Source: Actinobacteria bacterium ATB1
Lineage (GTDB): Bacteria > Actinomycetota > Acidimicrobiia > UBA2766
Length of the DNA stretch: 5,816 nt
Direction: 5' to 3'
Assembly (NCBI GenBank): GCA_021404985.1
Contig: QWHP01000203.1
Location: 1-5,816, forward strand
The notes beneath the pieces are model-generated. The model ran no database searches. It was not told the DNA's origin and was given only the letters and a program-made list of their open reading frames with translations. The position numbers were made by a program, and so were the translations under genes. This document shows positions 5,586 to 5,816 of the stretch, piece by piece. Position 1 is the stretch's first letter. Each line of letters begins with the position of its first letter.

Positions 5586-5600
5586 CAGGATCGATTCCTG
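5586..5600. repeat. Inverted repeat in the propeller/KAS III divergent spacer
   Basis: CAGGA-TCGAT-TCCTG is a perfect 5-5-5 dyad immediately upstream of the proposed propeller -10 box. It could be an operator for one or both divergent genes. A dyad of this length can arise by chance, so confidence is low. Confidence 0.3.
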
Positions 5601-5641
5601 ACCCGTCGAAGTCCACAAAGAGCGGAACAACCCACCCACCC

Positions 5642-5645
5642 AGGA
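5642..5645 (+). promoter_or_regulatory. Ribosome binding site of the KAS III-like gene
   Basis: AGGA is followed by a 6-nt spacer and the ATG at 5652, supporting this start codon. Confidence 0.5.
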
Positions 5646-5651
5646 CGTCAC

Positions 5652-5816
5652 ATGGGACAGAGAGATCGAGTCTTCCTCGTAGGTCAGGGCGCCCACCTTC
5701 CACCGTTCGAGTACACGAACCGCGAACTCGCGCCCTACTTCAACTGCAACGAGAACACGGCCGACAAGTACGGGGTAGCCACGGGGGTCGAGACCCGCCG
5801 CTCCGTCGTCGACCTC
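5652..5816 (+). CDS. 3-oxoacyl-ACP synthase III-like (thiolase superfamily), N-terminal part (3' truncated by window)
   Basis: Fifty-five codons are visible from the ATG at 5652 to the window end, all open. The start RVFLVGQGAHLPPFEYTNREL matches the first strand and loop of KAS III-type enzymes, where a G-x-G-x-x-x-P segment is followed by a conserved T-N and a helix. GVATGVETRRSVVDL corresponds to the family's TGI-x-x-RR segment. Such enzymes condense acyl-CoA with malonyl-ACP, or in OleA-type relatives join two acyl-CoAs. The active-site Cys, His and Asn lie beyond the window, so the subfamily and activity cannot be judged. The NCNENTADKYG stretch differs from the DTSDEWI seen in canonical FabH, so a non-FabH member is likely. 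AGGA 6 nt upstream supports the start. The gene is divergent from the propeller gene. Confidence 0.65.
   Translation, partial: MGQRDRVFLVGQGAHLPPFEYTNRELAPYFNCNENTADKYGVATGVETRRSVVDL

Noticed and set aside
5573..5696. Minus-strand extension of the propeller gene to a GTG at 5696, joined by a fourth frameshift at the five-C run 5572-5576
   Set aside because: It would overlap the start of the KAS III-like gene, and a start at GTG 5572 explains the gene without an extra frameshift. It remains a weaker alternative.

Overview
This is a high-GC, gene-dense bacterial segment, most likely from an actinobacterium and possibly Acidimicrobiia-like. The basis is the clpS-DUF2017 pair, which is typical of Actinobacteria, the strongly GC-ending codons, the frequent GTG starts, and several genes that look leaderless (a -10-like hexamer 6-7 nt before the start codon). 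The taxonomic placement is inference. I see no tRNA, rRNA, CRISPR array, insertion sequence or phage gene, and no gene-free stretch longer than about 100 bases.

Layout. At the left edge lies the C-terminal part of an FAD/NAD(P)-dependent oxidoreductase of the sulfide:quinone-reductase-like type (+, 3-629). It converges on a double-hotdog acyl-CoA thioesterase (-, 657-1559). The thioesterase is divergent from a TetR-family repressor (+, 1619-2278), and the short spacer between them holds a good promoter and two perfect short inverted repeats, so this is a plausible self-contained acyl-CoA-responsive regulatory pair. Convergent to tetR is a two-gene operon on the minus strand: clpS (2833-3132, the N-degron adaptor of the Clp protease), followed by a DUF2017 gene (2309-2833) whose start overlaps the clpS stop. 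A 43-bp divergent spacer separates clpS from a HAD-family hydrolase (+, 3176-3823), whose stop codon is one base from that of a convergent two-CBS-domain protein (-, 3825-4277).

Upstream of the CBS gene, 4343-5572 (-) encodes a roughly 410-residue beta-propeller-like protein of unknown function. Its reading frame is broken at three places, each consistent with a missing single base. It is therefore either a recent pseudogene or a gene hit by assembly or sequencing errors. Divergent from it, at the right edge, begins a ketoacyl-ACP synthase III-like (thiolase superfamily) gene (+, 5652 to the end).

Taken together the window is ordinary chromosomal content with a fatty-acyl flavour at both ends (thioesterase/TetR on the left, KAS III-like on the right) and proteolysis and housekeeping functions in the middle. 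I do not see a clearly new system. The points most worth checking are the frameshifted propeller gene, the repeated leaderless-promoter layout, and the tetR/thioesterase operator candidates.
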